The position numbers and the translations under genes were made by a program. DNA of 41,798 nt from a virus: positions 1 to 41,798 of the IMG/VR virus record IMGVR_UViG_3300034061_002761. The stretch is one strand, 5' to 3'. This document shows positions 17,376 through 25,659 of this stretch, in pieces (position 1 is the stretch's first letter; every line of letters starts with the position of its first letter). A model generated the notes under the pieces. It was given only the letters and a program-made list of their open reading frames with translations, was not told the origin of the DNA and did no database searches.

Positions 17376-20300
17376 TGAGCGACTTGCTAAACGACATTCG
17401 CTCGTCCCCCGCCCGACGCCGCTATGAAGCGATGTTTGGCCCCGCGCCAGCATCGCGGGCAGCGGCTGACTATCTGCCGGAAGAGCAGAAGGAAAGCATG
17501 ATGGCGTACCTTGCCCGCCAGGGCGGTGGTGCGCTGGCTGGAGTTGGCAAGACTCTCGACACTCCGGGTGCCATCTTTCGCGGCGTACTCGCTGGCGATC
17601 CCCTCTCTGGCCTCAGTTGGGACGATGACCGTCGCGTGAGCGGCGAGGAACTGCTGACCAAGTACGGGCTGCTCAACGACAAGTCGAACCCGTGGCTGGC
17701 GAGTGGTGCAGGGCTGGCGGCTGAAATCGCCCTCGATCCGTTTGCCATGGCGAAACTCCCTCTACAGGCTCTCACTGGTGCAGGCCGTGCAGCCAAGGCG
17801 GCAGGCATCCTCGACTACGCATCCGACGCCGTCACCAAGTCGATGGGGTTTGACGAGGCACTGAAGGCTGCACAGAACACTCGCACCGGCAGGGCGGCGT
17901 ACAAGTTCCTTGGCGACCTCTTGCCCGCTGGCAAGGGCATCAACCCCGAGAACGTGAAGTACCGCCCGCTTGTTGGGCCGCGTGTCGCAAGAACGAAGGC
18001 CACGCTGGAGGAGACGATCAACGCCGCCCCCGATCCTGCCAAGGCAAAGGAAGAGGTACTCAATTACCTTCGCGCCAAGGGCGTGAGCGAGGACGGGGTT
18101 GCCTCCGCCTACGACTCGCTCAAGGGGCAGAACCTTGGCGGAGCGTTCGGTCTTGGGTACTTCAACTTCGTGGACCCGATCATCTTCAACCCCAAGGGGG
18201 CGGAGCCGTACCTCGATGCGCTCGATGCTCTTGGGCAAAGCGCACGCTGGTCTGCCCCGGCCCGCGCGCTCAGTCGCTTCGCTGACAAGCGCGTGGATGG
18301 CGAGATGGCTGCGAAGGAACAACTGTTTGCGATGAAGCGGATGGACCGGGTTGCAAAAGCCTCTGCCGACCAAGAGGTCAAGGCTGCTCAGAATCTGCTG
18401 ATGGTGCAGTCGGTTCCGCTATCCCCCGCTGCGAAGACCCTGCTTGGCGGAGACAACCTCGCTGGCGAAGAGGGCAGGAAGTTTCTGCGGCGCATGTACG
18501 AAGGAGCGCATACCGCATCCGATCTGCGCCTGCGTGATGCGATTGGCCCGCAGCAAGTCGATGCACTCGTGCAGAACTGGGACAGCATCCGCACCGATAT
18601 TGCGAATCAAGCCGCCGCTCGCGGCATGAAGACCGCCAAACTGGTGGATCAATACGGTGGGCGGTGGAGTCCTCGCCGCGCACTGGAGGCCGACTTCGGT
18701 GAGTACGGTTCGGGGGCTGGGCGAAAGACGCTGAACACTCGCACACTGGAGAACGAGGCTCGCCAGCAGTATCTCAGCCTCCCCGGAGTCACCACCGACA
18801 TCGAGGAGATTTCGCTGCTACCGGCGGTCCAGCAGTTCATCAAGGAGGGACCGGCCAGCAAACTGTCTGTCGATGATGTGGCGGTTGAGATCAAGAAGTT
18901 CATCGACGCCAAGCATGGGCCGAATGCCGCTGACCCTCGCGTCGTGCCGTTCAAGACCTTCGTTCCCAAACTGGACGCCAGCGGCAACCCGGTGATGGAG
19001 ACGGTGCTGGACGAGGCTGGCAAGCCGAAGATGGTTGCGGAGCGCACGGCCAACGGAAAGGTTGTCATCGACAAGGCGACCGGCCAGCCGAAGATGATCG
19101 AGAAGACAAAGAAGGTGATCTCTCCCGATGAGGTGATCACCATGAAGCAGGCGCAGAAGATCGCCCGCTTTATGATGCGCAAAAGCCCCGACGTTCCCGA
19201 CAACATCGGGATGTTTTCGGAGAATCCGCTGAAGGGGCAAGCCCGCGCAATGGTGTCGCAGGGTGTGGCCCGCGAGAACGCGGACTTCATCAATGACTCA
19301 CTAGCCGAAGCGGCAGTCAAGGCTGGGGACGGCTTGGATGCCAACTCTGTCGCCGGGACTCGATGGGTTCCGATGGACTCCGCGCTTCTGCGGATAGCCA
19401 ACGAGACAGGATTGCAGACGCGCAAGGGCGGCAAGGCAGTGTCGAAGGTGGTGCAGGAGCGACTCCAGCAGAAGATCGCACAGTTGGAGGGAATTGCCGA
19501 TCCATCAACGGTCAACCTCAAGAACTACGCCCTGCCAGAGGATGTGCATGACCGCCTGACCCGCATCAAGGATTTTTACAACAGCCCTCGTGCGCAGGAA
19601 GACGTTGTCACGCTGTTCGACCAAGTGACGCAACTGTTCAAGGGCTTCGCACTCGCGTTCCCCTCCACCAAAGTGCGCGATTTTTACTCCAATACTTTTC
19701 TTGTGTGGACACAGGTCGGCAACGGGTTCGACGTTGGCATCGGCATGTCTGCCGCGAACAAGGTGCTGGCAGGGAGCCTCGACCAAGCAGCCGCCTCTCT
19801 TCGACAGATACCACGCTACAACGTCGCTGACGCTGCGGAACTACAACGCCGTGTCGCAGAGGACGTTTCCCGTACTGGCATCCTTCGCTCCCTCGCGTCC
19901 AACGATCTGCTCACCACCAATCGGTCGGCACTGATGAACCAGTTGGTGCCGGGTTCTTCCCCGATGCGGGCGGGTGATTGGGCGCGTGAACTGATTCCCG
20001 ATGGCTCGCGCTCTCCGATGGAGATGCTTTCCGATCAGTTCCAATTCCGGGGCATGCAACTACCCGGTCAGTCGAAGAAGGCGTTTGAGACTCGCAACGC
20101 CATGCTGAACGCCAGCCAGAAGGCAAGCGATTGGACCGATAGCGTGGCGCGACTTGGTGGCATGTTCGCTCTCATGCGGCAAGGCGTGTCTGCCGACGAA
20201 GCGGCGAAGCGCATGATGAGTGCGCTCGTTGACTACGGGTCTATGACCATGCTGGAACGCCAGACGCTGCGGAGAATTTTTCCTTGGTATGCCTTCCAGA

Positions 20301-21082
20301 GCAGAATTGGAAAGTTCGTGGCGCAGGAACTGGCGCAGAACCCCGGCGGCGGATACGCGCAGACGCTGCGCGCATTCAACACACTTCAGAAGAGCGACGA
20401 GGACACGTACATCCCCGAAGCCTTGCGTCAGCAGTTTGCGTTTCGTGTACCAGATGCGGCCAAGCCGTACCTTGGCATCTCTCCCGACTCGCAGGCCACG
20501 ACGTTCCTCAAGGACATTGACGTTCCGGGGTTTGACGTTGGCTCTCTTTGGGGATCGGCACCCACCGCATACGGCACTGTACAGAGTACGGCCTACAACC
20601 TGTTGCAGCAGACGAATCCGTTCATCCGCTCTGCGGCGGAACTCGCAACCGGCATCGACACCTTCTCCCGCCGCCCGCTGGAACAAGCGGTGACGCCGCT
20701 CGACCGAATCTATAAGAAGGTCACCGGCTCCGAGACTTCGATGAACCCCCTGCTTCGGCAGTTGATCAATGTCTTGCCGGGTCCGCAACAGCGGATCATC
20801 TCTCTGGCCGGGGGTCTGATGGATGACCGGCTCCCGCTCCAGCAGCGGATCGCCAAGCAGGCGTTCAACACGCTGGCGGGCATGAAGTTGCAAGACGTTG
20901 ACCCGGCGTGGCAATTGCAAGACGCCCGCCGCCTTCTCACCCAGCAACTGGGAGAGTTCATGCAGGACTACACAGAGTCCTACATTCCCGAGAAGGTCAT
21001 CCCGCAAGTGCCGCCAGAACTCCTGCCGCAGTACCAGTTGTTCCGCACGCTTGGCCGCGATCTAAGAGAGGCACGTAAGTGA
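17375..21082 (+). CDS. Very large internal/ejected virion protein (1235 aa)
   Basis: By size and position this is the counterpart of the large DNA-ejection/core proteins of podoviruses. Residues about 35-60 contain a small amphipathic segment (MMAYLARQGGGALAGVGK). Residues about 140-720 are helical with many charged residues. Around residue 755 lies GFALAFPSTKVRDFYSNTF, a pattern I associate with large phage internal proteins. The C-terminal 300 residues have further helical segments ending in ELLPQYQLFRTLGRDLREA. No lytic transglycosylase or protease catalytic motif is seen. The function is inferred from context and size only. Confidence 0.75.
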   Translation: MSDLLNDIRSSPARRRYEAMFGPAPASRAAADYLPEEQKESMMAYLARQGGGALAGVGKTLDTPGAIFRGVLAGDPLSGLSWDDDRRVSGEELLTKYGLLNDKSNPWLASGAGLAAEIALDPFAMAKLPLQALTGAGRAAKAAGILDYASDAVTKSMGFDEALKAAQNTRTGRAAYKFLGDLLPAGKGINPENVKYRPLVGPRVARTKATLEETINAAPDPAKAKEEVLNYLRAKGVSEDGVASAYDSLKGQNLGGAFGLGYFNFVDPIIFNPKGAEPYLDALDALGQSARWSAPARALSRFADKRVDGEMAAKEQLFAMKRMDRVAKASADQEVKAAQNLLMVQSVPLSPAAKTLLGGDNLAGEEGRKFLRRMYEGAHTASDLRLRDAIGPQQVDALVQNWDSIRTDIANQAAARGMKTAKLVDQYGGRWSPRRALEADFGEYGSGAGRKTLNTRTLENEARQQYLSLPGVTTDIEEISLLPAVQQFIKEGPASKLSVDDVAVEIKKFIDAKHGPNAADPRVVPFKTFVPKLDASGNPVMETVLDEAGKPKMVAERTANGKVVIDKATGQPKMIEKTKKVISPDEVITMKQAQKIARFMMRKSPDVPDNIGMFSENPLKGQARAMVSQGVARENADFINDSLAEAAVKAGDGLDANSVAGTRWVPMDSALLRIANETGLQTRKGGKAVSKVVQERLQQKIAQLEGIADPSTVNLKNYALPEDVHDRLTRIKDFYNSPRAQEDVVTLFDQVTQLFKGFALAFPSTKVRDFYSNTFLVWTQVGNGFDVGIGMSAANKVLAGSLDQAAASLRQIPRYNVADAAELQRRVAEDVSRTGILRSLASNDLLTTNRSALMNQLVPGSSPMRAGDWARELIPDGSRSPMEMLSDQFQFRGMQLPGQSKKAFETRNAMLNASQKASDWTDSVARLGGMFALMRQGVSADEAAKRMMSALVDYGSMTMLERQTLRRIFPWYAFQSRIGKFVAQELAQNPGGGYAQTLRAFNTLQKSDEDTYIPEALRQQFAFRVPDAAKPYLGISPDSQATTFLKDIDVPGFDVGSLWGSAPTAYGTVQSTAYNLLQQTNPFIRSAAELATGIDTFSRRPLEQAVTPLDRIYKKVTGSETSMNPLLRQLINVLPGPQQRIISLAGGLMDDRLPLQQRIAKQAFNTLAGMKLQDVDPAWQLQDARRLLTQQLGEFMQDYTESYIPEKVIPQVPPELLPQYQLFRTLGRDLREARK

Positions 21083-21477
21083 GCGACATCATCCGACTCG
21101 CAAAGAGCATCTACGGACAGAACTACGGCAGGCTGGCAGAAGACGCCGGTCGCGTGAAATCCGAATACGTGGCAGCGGGCGGGAACCCGGAGGATGTGTA
21201 CAGCCCGGAGCGGACGGCGGCACTCTCCAACGGAGGCCCGCTCTCCCTGCTCCGGGCCGAAAGCACGATTCGGAATGACGGCAGCATCGCCGCCCCTTAT
21301 GTGCCTACGCCTTTAGCCGTAGCCACAAACATGATTGAGCCATCCGCACTGCCTGCGGTGGTCGAGGCGAACCTTCACGGGATCGACACGGTCAGCAGCG
21401 GGAAGGACACGGCTACTGGAAAGGGATTCGCAATCGGACGCGACCCGAATGGAAACGTGGTGAAACTCCTGCGATGA
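21079..21477 (+). CDS. Small virion-associated protein with MSDIIRLAK start (132 aa)
   Basis: Unknown family. Starts at a four-base ATGA overlap with the 1235-aa gene. The N-terminal peptide MSDIIRLAKSI is nearly the same as MSEIIRLSKRL of the 517-aa protein at 4967. The rest is moderately ordered with no catalytic motif, and the C-terminus (GKGFAIGRDPNGNVVKLLR) is beta-like. The shared start may be a docking or packaging signal. Confidence 0.7.
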   Translation: MSDIIRLAKSIYGQNYGRLAEDAGRVKSEYVAAGGNPEDVYSPERTAALSNGGPLSLLRAESTIRNDGSIAAPYVPTPLAVATNMIEPSALPAVVEANLHGIDTVSSGKDTATGKGFAIGRDPNGNVVKLLR

Positions 21478-21722
21478 GTTGCTTAATCCGACACGTGCTG
21501 ATCACGCCGCAGCCGCGCCCCACTTCGGAGGACGCGCCCGTGATTCGCTACCCCAACACGGCGGGCTTGCTCACTTCACAGGTGGAGTCACAGCAGCGGT
21601 CTACAGAGCGGTCAATCGCAAGAATGATTCGCGCTGGCAGACAGCCCGCAGTCGCTGATTCCGTACAGCCCATTCGCCTGCCGAGCAACAACAACTTCTT
21701 CATCAACCTACCGATCGCATGA
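21474..21722 (+). CDS. Hypothetical small protein (82 aa)
   Basis: Unknown family; overlaps both neighbours by four bases, so it is probably translationally coupled. The sequence has an Arg-rich helix (RSTERSIARMIRAGRQ) and an end rich in Asn and hydrophobics (SNNNFFINLPIA). No membrane segment. Confidence 0.6.
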   Translation: MSCLIRHVLITPQPRPTSEDAPVIRYPNTAGLLTSQVESQQRSTERSIARMIRAGRQPAVADSVQPIRLPSNNNFFINLPIA

Positions 21723-21985
21723 GCGACACCATCCGAAAACTGAAGAGCGGGGCGTGGAGCCGCAAGGAGGGCAAAGACCCTGACGGTGGCCTGAACGCCA
21801 AGGGACGCGAGTCCTATAACCGCGAGCATGGGGCCAACCTCAAGGCTCCGCAGCCAGAGGGCGGGCCTCGCCGCGATTCTTTTTGCGCTCGCATGGAGGG
21901 GATGAAGAAGAAGTTGACGAGCAAGAAAACAGCCAACGATCCCGACTCGCGAATTAACAAATCCCTACGCGCATGGAAGTGCTGA
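21719..21985 (+). CDS. Conserved phage protein with FCARM...NDPDSRINKSL pattern (88 aa)
   Basis: The start MSDTIRKLKSG resembles two other N-termini in this window. The body has the recognisable layout KDPDGGLNAKGRESYNREHG, then DSFCARMEGMKKKLTSKKT and NDPDSRINKSLRAWKC. I know this from small basic proteins of unknown function in many phages, sometimes near terminase or structural genes. It contains two Cys and many Lys/Arg, so it may bind DNA or the portal. The family is recognised; the function is unknown. Confidence 0.75.
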   Translation: MSDTIRKLKSGAWSRKEGKDPDGGLNAKGRESYNREHGANLKAPQPEGGPRRDSFCARMEGMKKKLTSKKTANDPDSRINKSLRAWKC

Positions 21986-21986
21986 C

Positions 21987-22250
21987 ATGGTGCTAGACCC
22001 GCAAGCCGTACACCGCTTTCGCCACGATCCTTTTAATGCGGAGACGCCTCTGCCCGCCGGGATGGAGTTGCCAGCAGGGTTCCATCGACCGGCCCCGCCG
22101 CCCAACCAGCAGCCGATGCAGAGCAACATTCGCGGTCTGATCCAGCGGCTGCGTGGCATGAACCCCACCCCGGCTGGCGATCCGCCCCCAGCCGAGGCAC
22201 CGCCATTCGCTCCCGGCCCGCCGGTTCGGTCGGTCCTGCGGAGGCCGTAG
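21987..22250 (+). CDS. Pro-rich small protein (87 aa)
   Basis: Unknown family. It begins one base after the preceding stop and is rich in Pro and Ala (HRPAPPPNQQPMQS, PPPAEAPPFAPGPPVR), with one short basic helix (IRGLIQRLRGM). The PMQSN phrase also occurs in the 224-aa protein at 16701 as PMQSK. Probably disordered; possibly a small virion protein. Confidence 0.6.
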   Translation: MVLDPQAVHRFRHDPFNAETPLPAGMELPAGFHRPAPPPNQQPMQSNIRGLIQRLRGMNPTPAGDPPPAEAPPFAPGPPVRSVLRRP

Positions 22251-22744
22251 TGCTGCACATCACGCCAGACACTACGGTTGTGATCATCGGTCCACCGGGC
22301 AGCGGCAAGACCACCGTGGGCGAGTTGCTGGCAGAGCAGAGCGCACTGCCCCTGTACTCGACCGACCGATACTTGGGCTACGGTCACATCAAAGCCCTGT
22401 ACTGGGTCATGCAGGAGATCGGTGACGTTGGCTGGATCGTGGAAGGAATGATCGGCTACCGCCTGCTGCGCAAGCGAAAGCAGTTGGGCATGCCAGCACC
22501 GGACATCGTGATCCAACTAGACGCCGCTGACGCCGACATACTGGAGGCGTACCGGCAGCGGAACCGGCACTGCAACATCAACCACCTCCGCAACTTCTGC
22601 AAAGCCCACGAGACGGTGCTGAAGGAGTATGTCCTGCTCGACGGCGACATGCCCAAGATTTGGATTCACTGCAAGAGCAGGCAGGCTTGTCACCTAATCG
22701 GCGGCGGTCCTTCCGGCACCGCCAACAACGATTCGTCAATGTAG
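22250..22744 (+). CDS. P-loop kinase-like protein (164 aa)
   Basis: Walker A motif GPPGSGKT at residues 14-21, preceded by the strand TTVVII, and a general adenylate/shikimate-kinase-like size. The segment PDIVIQLDAADADILEAYRQR is consistent with the kinase core plus lid region. The substrate cannot be told. GTG start overlapping the previous stop by one base (TAGTG), with GGAGG a few bases before. The 3' end overlaps the 3' end of the convergent integrase by 55 bases. It is the last gene of the late block. Confidence 0.75.
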   Translation: MLHITPDTTVVIIGPPGSGKTTVGELLAEQSALPLYSTDRYLGYGHIKALYWVMQEIGDVGWIVEGMIGYRLLRKRKQLGMPAPDIVIQLDAADADILEAYRQRNRHCNINHLRNFCKAHETVLKEYVLLDGDMPKIWIHCKSRQACHLIGGGPSGTANNDSSM

Positions 22745-23520
22745 TGACGCACCGTCGTGGCACCGTCGCCATGCTGAAGGTACGCCCTCGCGCTCCCCGG
22801 CGTGGCCCGCTCCTTCATGGTGGCGCAAGAGCGGCGGAGAAACTTCATCGTGCCGCTGAACTTGTGTCGCTCCCGAAACGCGGCCATGCAAAGGAATGCC
22901 CTGCGGCGGGTGAGGAACCACCGGAACAACGTGCCGTCAGGAGAGGCGTCCGCCAGTTGCTTGGCCTGCTGGACTGCGTACTCCGACAGCGGACGAATGA
23001 ACGTCTTCCCTGTCTTGTGAGCAGTGCCAACCACTACGCAATCACGTATCTGATCGATGTGCAACTCATGCACATCTTGAAATCGCAGGCCACTGTCATA
23101 CGCAATCGTGATCCACGCTGGGAGAAAGTCGCAGACACGCTTCTTGTGACGCACGCTGATCACTGCCTCGTCTTGCTCCGCACACTCAAGCATTCGCGAC
23201 AGTGTTGGCATCGCCCACGCTTGCGTGGGTTTCGGCGCAGCCCTGACTCTCATCACTCGCAGCGGAGGCTCGTCCGTCAATCGTTCTTCAAATGCATACC
23301 GCCAGAGCGTAAGTGCTTCACGGCGAATGTTTTGCTTCGTCGTAGAAGTCAGGCTTGACAGGCTGACGAGCAGCCGGTTCAAATGTTCAGCCTGCAAATC
23401 GGAAACGGATTCGATTCCGGCTTCAGTCATCTTCCGCACGGTGCGGTTCAGGGACTCGCGGTAGCGGCTACCGCAATCCCGACCGCCCACATAGGCAGCA
23501 AGGAGGTCTGTCAGTTTCAT
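22690..23520 (-). CDS. int: Tyrosine site-specific recombinase (integrase)
   Basis: Catalyses integration of the phage at the att site next to its start. Counted from the MKLTDLL start, the catalytic set is Arg146 (SGLRFQDV), Lys169 or nearby (TAHKTGK), Arg229 (MKFLRRSCAT), His250 (YLQHGDG) and nucleophile Tyr260 (VRHYIDE). The first His of the HxxR box is replaced by Lys226, a known variation. An N-terminal SAM-like core-binding domain (about 1-90) is present. The frame stays open to an ATG at 23592, adding 24 poorly folded residues, so the start is uncertain. It is 276 aa, shorter than lambda-type enzymes, with no clear arm-binding domain. It overlaps the convergent kinase gene by 55 bases. 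Confidence 0.9.
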   Translation of the reverse strand: MKLTDLLAAYVGGRDCGSRYRESLNRTVRKMTEAGIESVSDLQAEHLNRLLVSLSSLTSTTKQNIRREALTLWRYAFEERLTDEPPLRVMRVRAAPKPTQAWAMPTLSRMLECAEQDEAVISVRHKKRVCDFLPAWITIAYDSGLRFQDVHELHIDQIRDCVVVGTAHKTGKTFIRPLSEYAVQQAKQLADASPDGTLFRWFLTRRRAFLCMAAFRERHKFSGTMKFLRRSCATMKERATPGSARAYLQHGDGATTVRHYIDESLLAVPEGPPPIR

Positions 23521-23619
23521 CGTTGTGCATCGGGGACCGCCTAATACATAGGGTTGCACCCCCCTTGCGCAGGTCAACCTGTTCGTAACCATATTCCCCC
23601 CATTTGAAGGATCAGTTTT
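23521..23619. promoter_or_regulatory. Divergent control region between integrase and recombination operon
   Basis: Ninety-nine bases separate the favoured integrase start from the GTG of the RecE-like gene. I see a GAAGGA ribosome site at 23606-23611, eight bases before that GTG. On the minus strand a TTGACC (23572-23577) faces a weak TATGTA (23545-23550), but the 21-base spacing is poor. Runs of G/C (ccccccttgcgc) are present, with no clear palindromic operator. No repressor gene is recognised nearby. Confidence 0.4.
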
Positions 23620-24534
23620 GTGACGCCTTTAACGAGCGCGCAAACTGATGAAGGGCAGCAGCACCGGCTTCATAAGCCGGGTGTCGCCGGTTCAAATCCG
23701 GCCGCCGCTACTACTCATCAGATTTGCCACACCCCAGCGGAGGAGTACCACCGCTGGCCCGAAGTTTCTTGCAGCCAGTTGAAGGCTCTTCGTGAGTCCC
23801 CGCTGGCATTCTACTTCCGCTTCATAGCACGAAGCGCACCCCCCCACAAGAGTGACGCTCTTGCATACGGGACGCTCCTCCATTCGTGGGCGGAAATCGG
23901 TGAGTCGGAGTTCTGGCCCAAGGTCGTTGTTGCCCCGGACACTTTGGTAACGGCGACCGGCGCACTCTCCAAGAAGGCTGACGAGTGGCTTGCCAGACTT
24001 GAGCCGGGGGTGATCCCGATCTCCCCAGCCGACCACGCCAAGTTGCGTGAGCAGACCAAGCGGCTGCTCGACAACCCGGATGTGGTCGAGATTCTGGAAG
24101 CCAGTACGGATGCAGAGTTCAACATCCGTACTACGTGGAACGGGCATGCAGTGCGTTGCCGTGTGGACGGCTGTACTCCCGCGTTCTTCTACGATTGGAA
24201 GACCACTCGCGATCTGAACCCGATGCGAGATTGGTGGCGCAGTGCCAAGCAGTTTGGATACCACCTCCAATCTGCCTTCTATCAGCACTGTGCCGAAGTG
24301 GCTGGATGGCCTCGCCATCGCATGCGCTTCATCGTGACCAGCACTGTCTGGCCCTACGACAACGCTGTTGGCGTATTGCCCGAAGAGTGGTGTGAAGCGG
24401 GGAGGAAGCAGTGCATTCGTCTTCTTGACGAACTGCGCACCCGCATGGATTTCGATCAGTGGGCGAACGTCAATCGCTCCACTGAAGTTCAAGAGTTCCC
24501 GTTCCCGGCCTATGCATTGAAAGGAGAAGAGTGA
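23620..24534 (+). CDS. RecE-like PD-(D/E)XK nuclease (DUF3799-like), N-terminus encoded by the att site
   Basis: Resembles the PD-(D/E)XK nuclease of phage RecE/exonuclease VIII type that resects double-strand ends for a partner annealing protein, here the ERF gene directly downstream. Visible are the family start (YHRWPEVSCSQLKALRESP), the LAYGTLLHSWAE helix with its His, and the core DGCTPAFFYDWKTTRDLNP near residues 183-200 with the DxK pair. GTG start with GAAGGA eight bases before it. No other ATG lies in frame before the conserved part. Residues about 14-30 (HRLHKPGVAGSNPA) are simply the tRNA fragment in translation, so integration must replace this gene's 5' end. Confidence 0.85.
   Translation: MTPLTSAQTDEGQQHRLHKPGVAGSNPAAATTHQICHTPAEEYHRWPEVSCSQLKALRESPLAFYFRFIARSAPPHKSDALAYGTLLHSWAEIGESEFWPKVVVAPDTLVTATGALSKKADEWLARLEPGVIPISPADHAKLREQTKRLLDNPDVVEILEASTDAEFNIRTTWNGHAVRCRVDGCTPAFFYDWKTTRDLNPMRDWWRSAKQFGYHLQSAFYQHCAEVAGWPRHRMRFIVTSTVWPYDNAVGVLPEEWCEAGRKQCIRLLDELRTRMDFDQWANVNRSTEVQEFPFPAYALKGEE
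23659..23710 (+). other. attP: Phage attachment site: 3' part of a tRNA-Met(CAT) gene
   Basis: Bases 23664-23680 form a perfect anticodon arm (CCGGC-TTCATAA-GCCGG, anticodon CAT), 23686-23702 a perfect T arm (GCCGG-TTCAAAT-CCGGC), and 23703-23710 the 3' acceptor strand plus discriminator (CGCCGCTA). No CCA is encoded. The upstream 26 bases do not complete the tRNA: only four of seven acceptor pairs can form, and the D arm is irregular. A tRNA 3' fragment next to an integrase is the classic signature of attP at a tRNA gene. CAT could be elongator Met or tRNA-Ile2; the stem is not the GGG/CCC initiator type. Confidence 0.85.
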
Positions 24535-25316
24535 TGCCACAAATTGGCAACTTGATGGTGAGTGTGTATCGGGAGGAGTCGAAGCATTGCAGCGAATTGA
24601 TCGCTGCAATGTGTGCAGCCCAGCCCGAATTTGAGCCTGTTGTTCTCGATAGCACGGGCTATCGCAATGGGCAGAAGTACAGGTACGCCTCGATCAAATC
24701 GATCCGCCGTGCCACACAGGTTGCGTTGGCGAAGCATGGCCTGCTTTGCCACCACATCTACGGGCATAGCGACGAGGGCGAGTACGTGGTCACGGTGCTG
24801 CGTCACGTGAGTGGCGAGTACATCGCGTCCACGCTGCGTATCCCGTCGAAGGACGATGTGCAGGAGAGCAAGGCAGCGAAGACGTTGCTGTGCCGCACCG
24901 CCATCGAGGGGCTGCTTGGCATCGTGACAGAGGATGACGATGACGGCGCATGCGTCACCGTCGATCCGGCCAAGCAGTCTCAGTGGAAGAGCAACCTCGA
25001 CCTTGCACTCAAAGCAATCGCGAGTGCCAGAAGTGAGGCAGACGTTATCCGCTACGCCACCCTGGCTGCGGATCGGATCAAGGAAGGAACCATGGCGCAG
25101 GACGCCATGGTCGAAATCAACACCAAGTGCGATGAACGTCGCGCGCAACTTCAAGGAGGAAAGAATGTTGACAACGCACGATTTGCTGGAACTGAAGGCC
25201 CGGATGCTTCTCGCAGCCGAGGCGGCTCACCAGATCGTGAGCAAGGAGGAGCCGCTGCAACTGGACGAGCAGACGTTCGCTCTGGTGACAAGCGCACTGT
25301 CGGCACTGCGGGCTGA
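24534..25316 (+). CDS. erf: ERF-family single-strand annealing protein
   Basis: ERF proteins anneal complementary strands and act with a 5'-3' exonuclease; here they follow a RecE-like nuclease with TGATG overlap. ERF hallmarks are visible around residues 45-105: YASIKSIRRATQVALAKHG, YVVTVLRHVSGEYIASTLRI. The ATG at 24534 is preferred to GTG 24531 because AGGAG sits seven bases before it. Residues after about 212 (GGKNVDNARFAGTEG and on) are low complexity and read through the next gene in another frame, so the true fold probably ends near residue 210. A coiled-coil-like region precedes this. Confidence 0.85.
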   Translation: MPQIGNLMVSVYREESKHCSELIAAMCAAQPEFEPVVLDSTGYRNGQKYRYASIKSIRRATQVALAKHGLLCHHIYGHSDEGEYVVTVLRHVSGEYIASTLRIPSKDDVQESKAAKTLLCRTAIEGLLGIVTEDDDDGACVTVDPAKQSQWKSNLDLALKAIASARSEADVIRYATLAADRIKEGTMAQDAMVEINTKCDERRAQLQGGKNVDNARFAGTEGPDASRSRGGSPDREQGGAAATGRADVRSGDKRTVGTAG

Positions 25317-25599
25317 CGCCCGCGCACTGCTTGCGGAGGTGGACATCCTCCGGGGCATGACCACTGGTTCGTTCGATTCCCTTTTTCAGGAGCATGAACA
25401 TGGACGTTCAGCAGATGTGGGAGCAGTGCAGCCACAAGAGGTTGCGTCAGGTGGCGGAGGAGAACGGCCTGACGAGCCAAGCACTGGTAGCCCTGTTCGA
25501 TCTGGCGGGGCTGACGGGGAGGAGGGCGGCGGACCCAAGCCCAAGCGAAATCGCCGCCGCCGCAAGAGTGATTCGGGAGTCGTGGACACCGGAGGTTGA
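25165..25599 (+). CDS. Hypothetical helical protein overlapping the ERF tail (144 aa)
   Basis: An ATG preceded by AAGGAGGA (25153-25160) starts a convincing helical sequence: LELKARMLLAAEAAHQIVSK, ALVTSALSALRADARALLA. Unknown family. It shares 152 bases with the ERF gene in the +1 frame. Its own last 60 residues (GGGGERPDEPSTGSP, KPKRNRRRRKSDSG) are low complexity and lie over the next gene in another frame. A small protein of the recombination operon, function unknown. Confidence 0.6.
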   Translation: MLTTHDLLELKARMLLAAEAAHQIVSKEEPLQLDEQTFALVTSALSALRADARALLAEVDILRGMTTGSFDSLFQEHEHGRSADVGAVQPQEVASGGGGERPDEPSTGSPVRSGGADGEEGGGPKPKRNRRRRKSDSGVVDTGG

Positions 25600-25645
25600 G
25601 AGGCAGCGTTGGATTGCTGCCAAGACTCCACAGGGAATGGTCTGA
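25400..25645 (+). CDS. Hypothetical small helical protein (81 aa)
   Basis: The ATG at 25400 has CAGGAG seven bases before it; the ATG at 25394 is only one base from that site. The sequence MDVQQMWEQCSHKRLRQVA, then LVALFDLAGLTGRRAADPSP and IAAAARVIRESWTP, is helical and soluble, reminiscent of small DNA-binding or adaptor proteins, but I recognise no family. It overlaps the gene before it by 200 bases in the +1 frame and ends just before the helicase. Confidence 0.6.
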   Translation: MDVQQMWEQCSHKRLRQVAEENGLTSQALVALFDLAGLTGRRAADPSPSEIAAAARVIRESWTPEVERQRWIAAKTPQGMV

Positions 25646-25659
25646 CAAGGAGGTGCCGC

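Noticed and set aside
23635-23710. A complete tRNA-Met gene
   Set aside because: Only four of seven acceptor pairs form and the D arm is irregular; the 3' half alone fits, as in attP sites.
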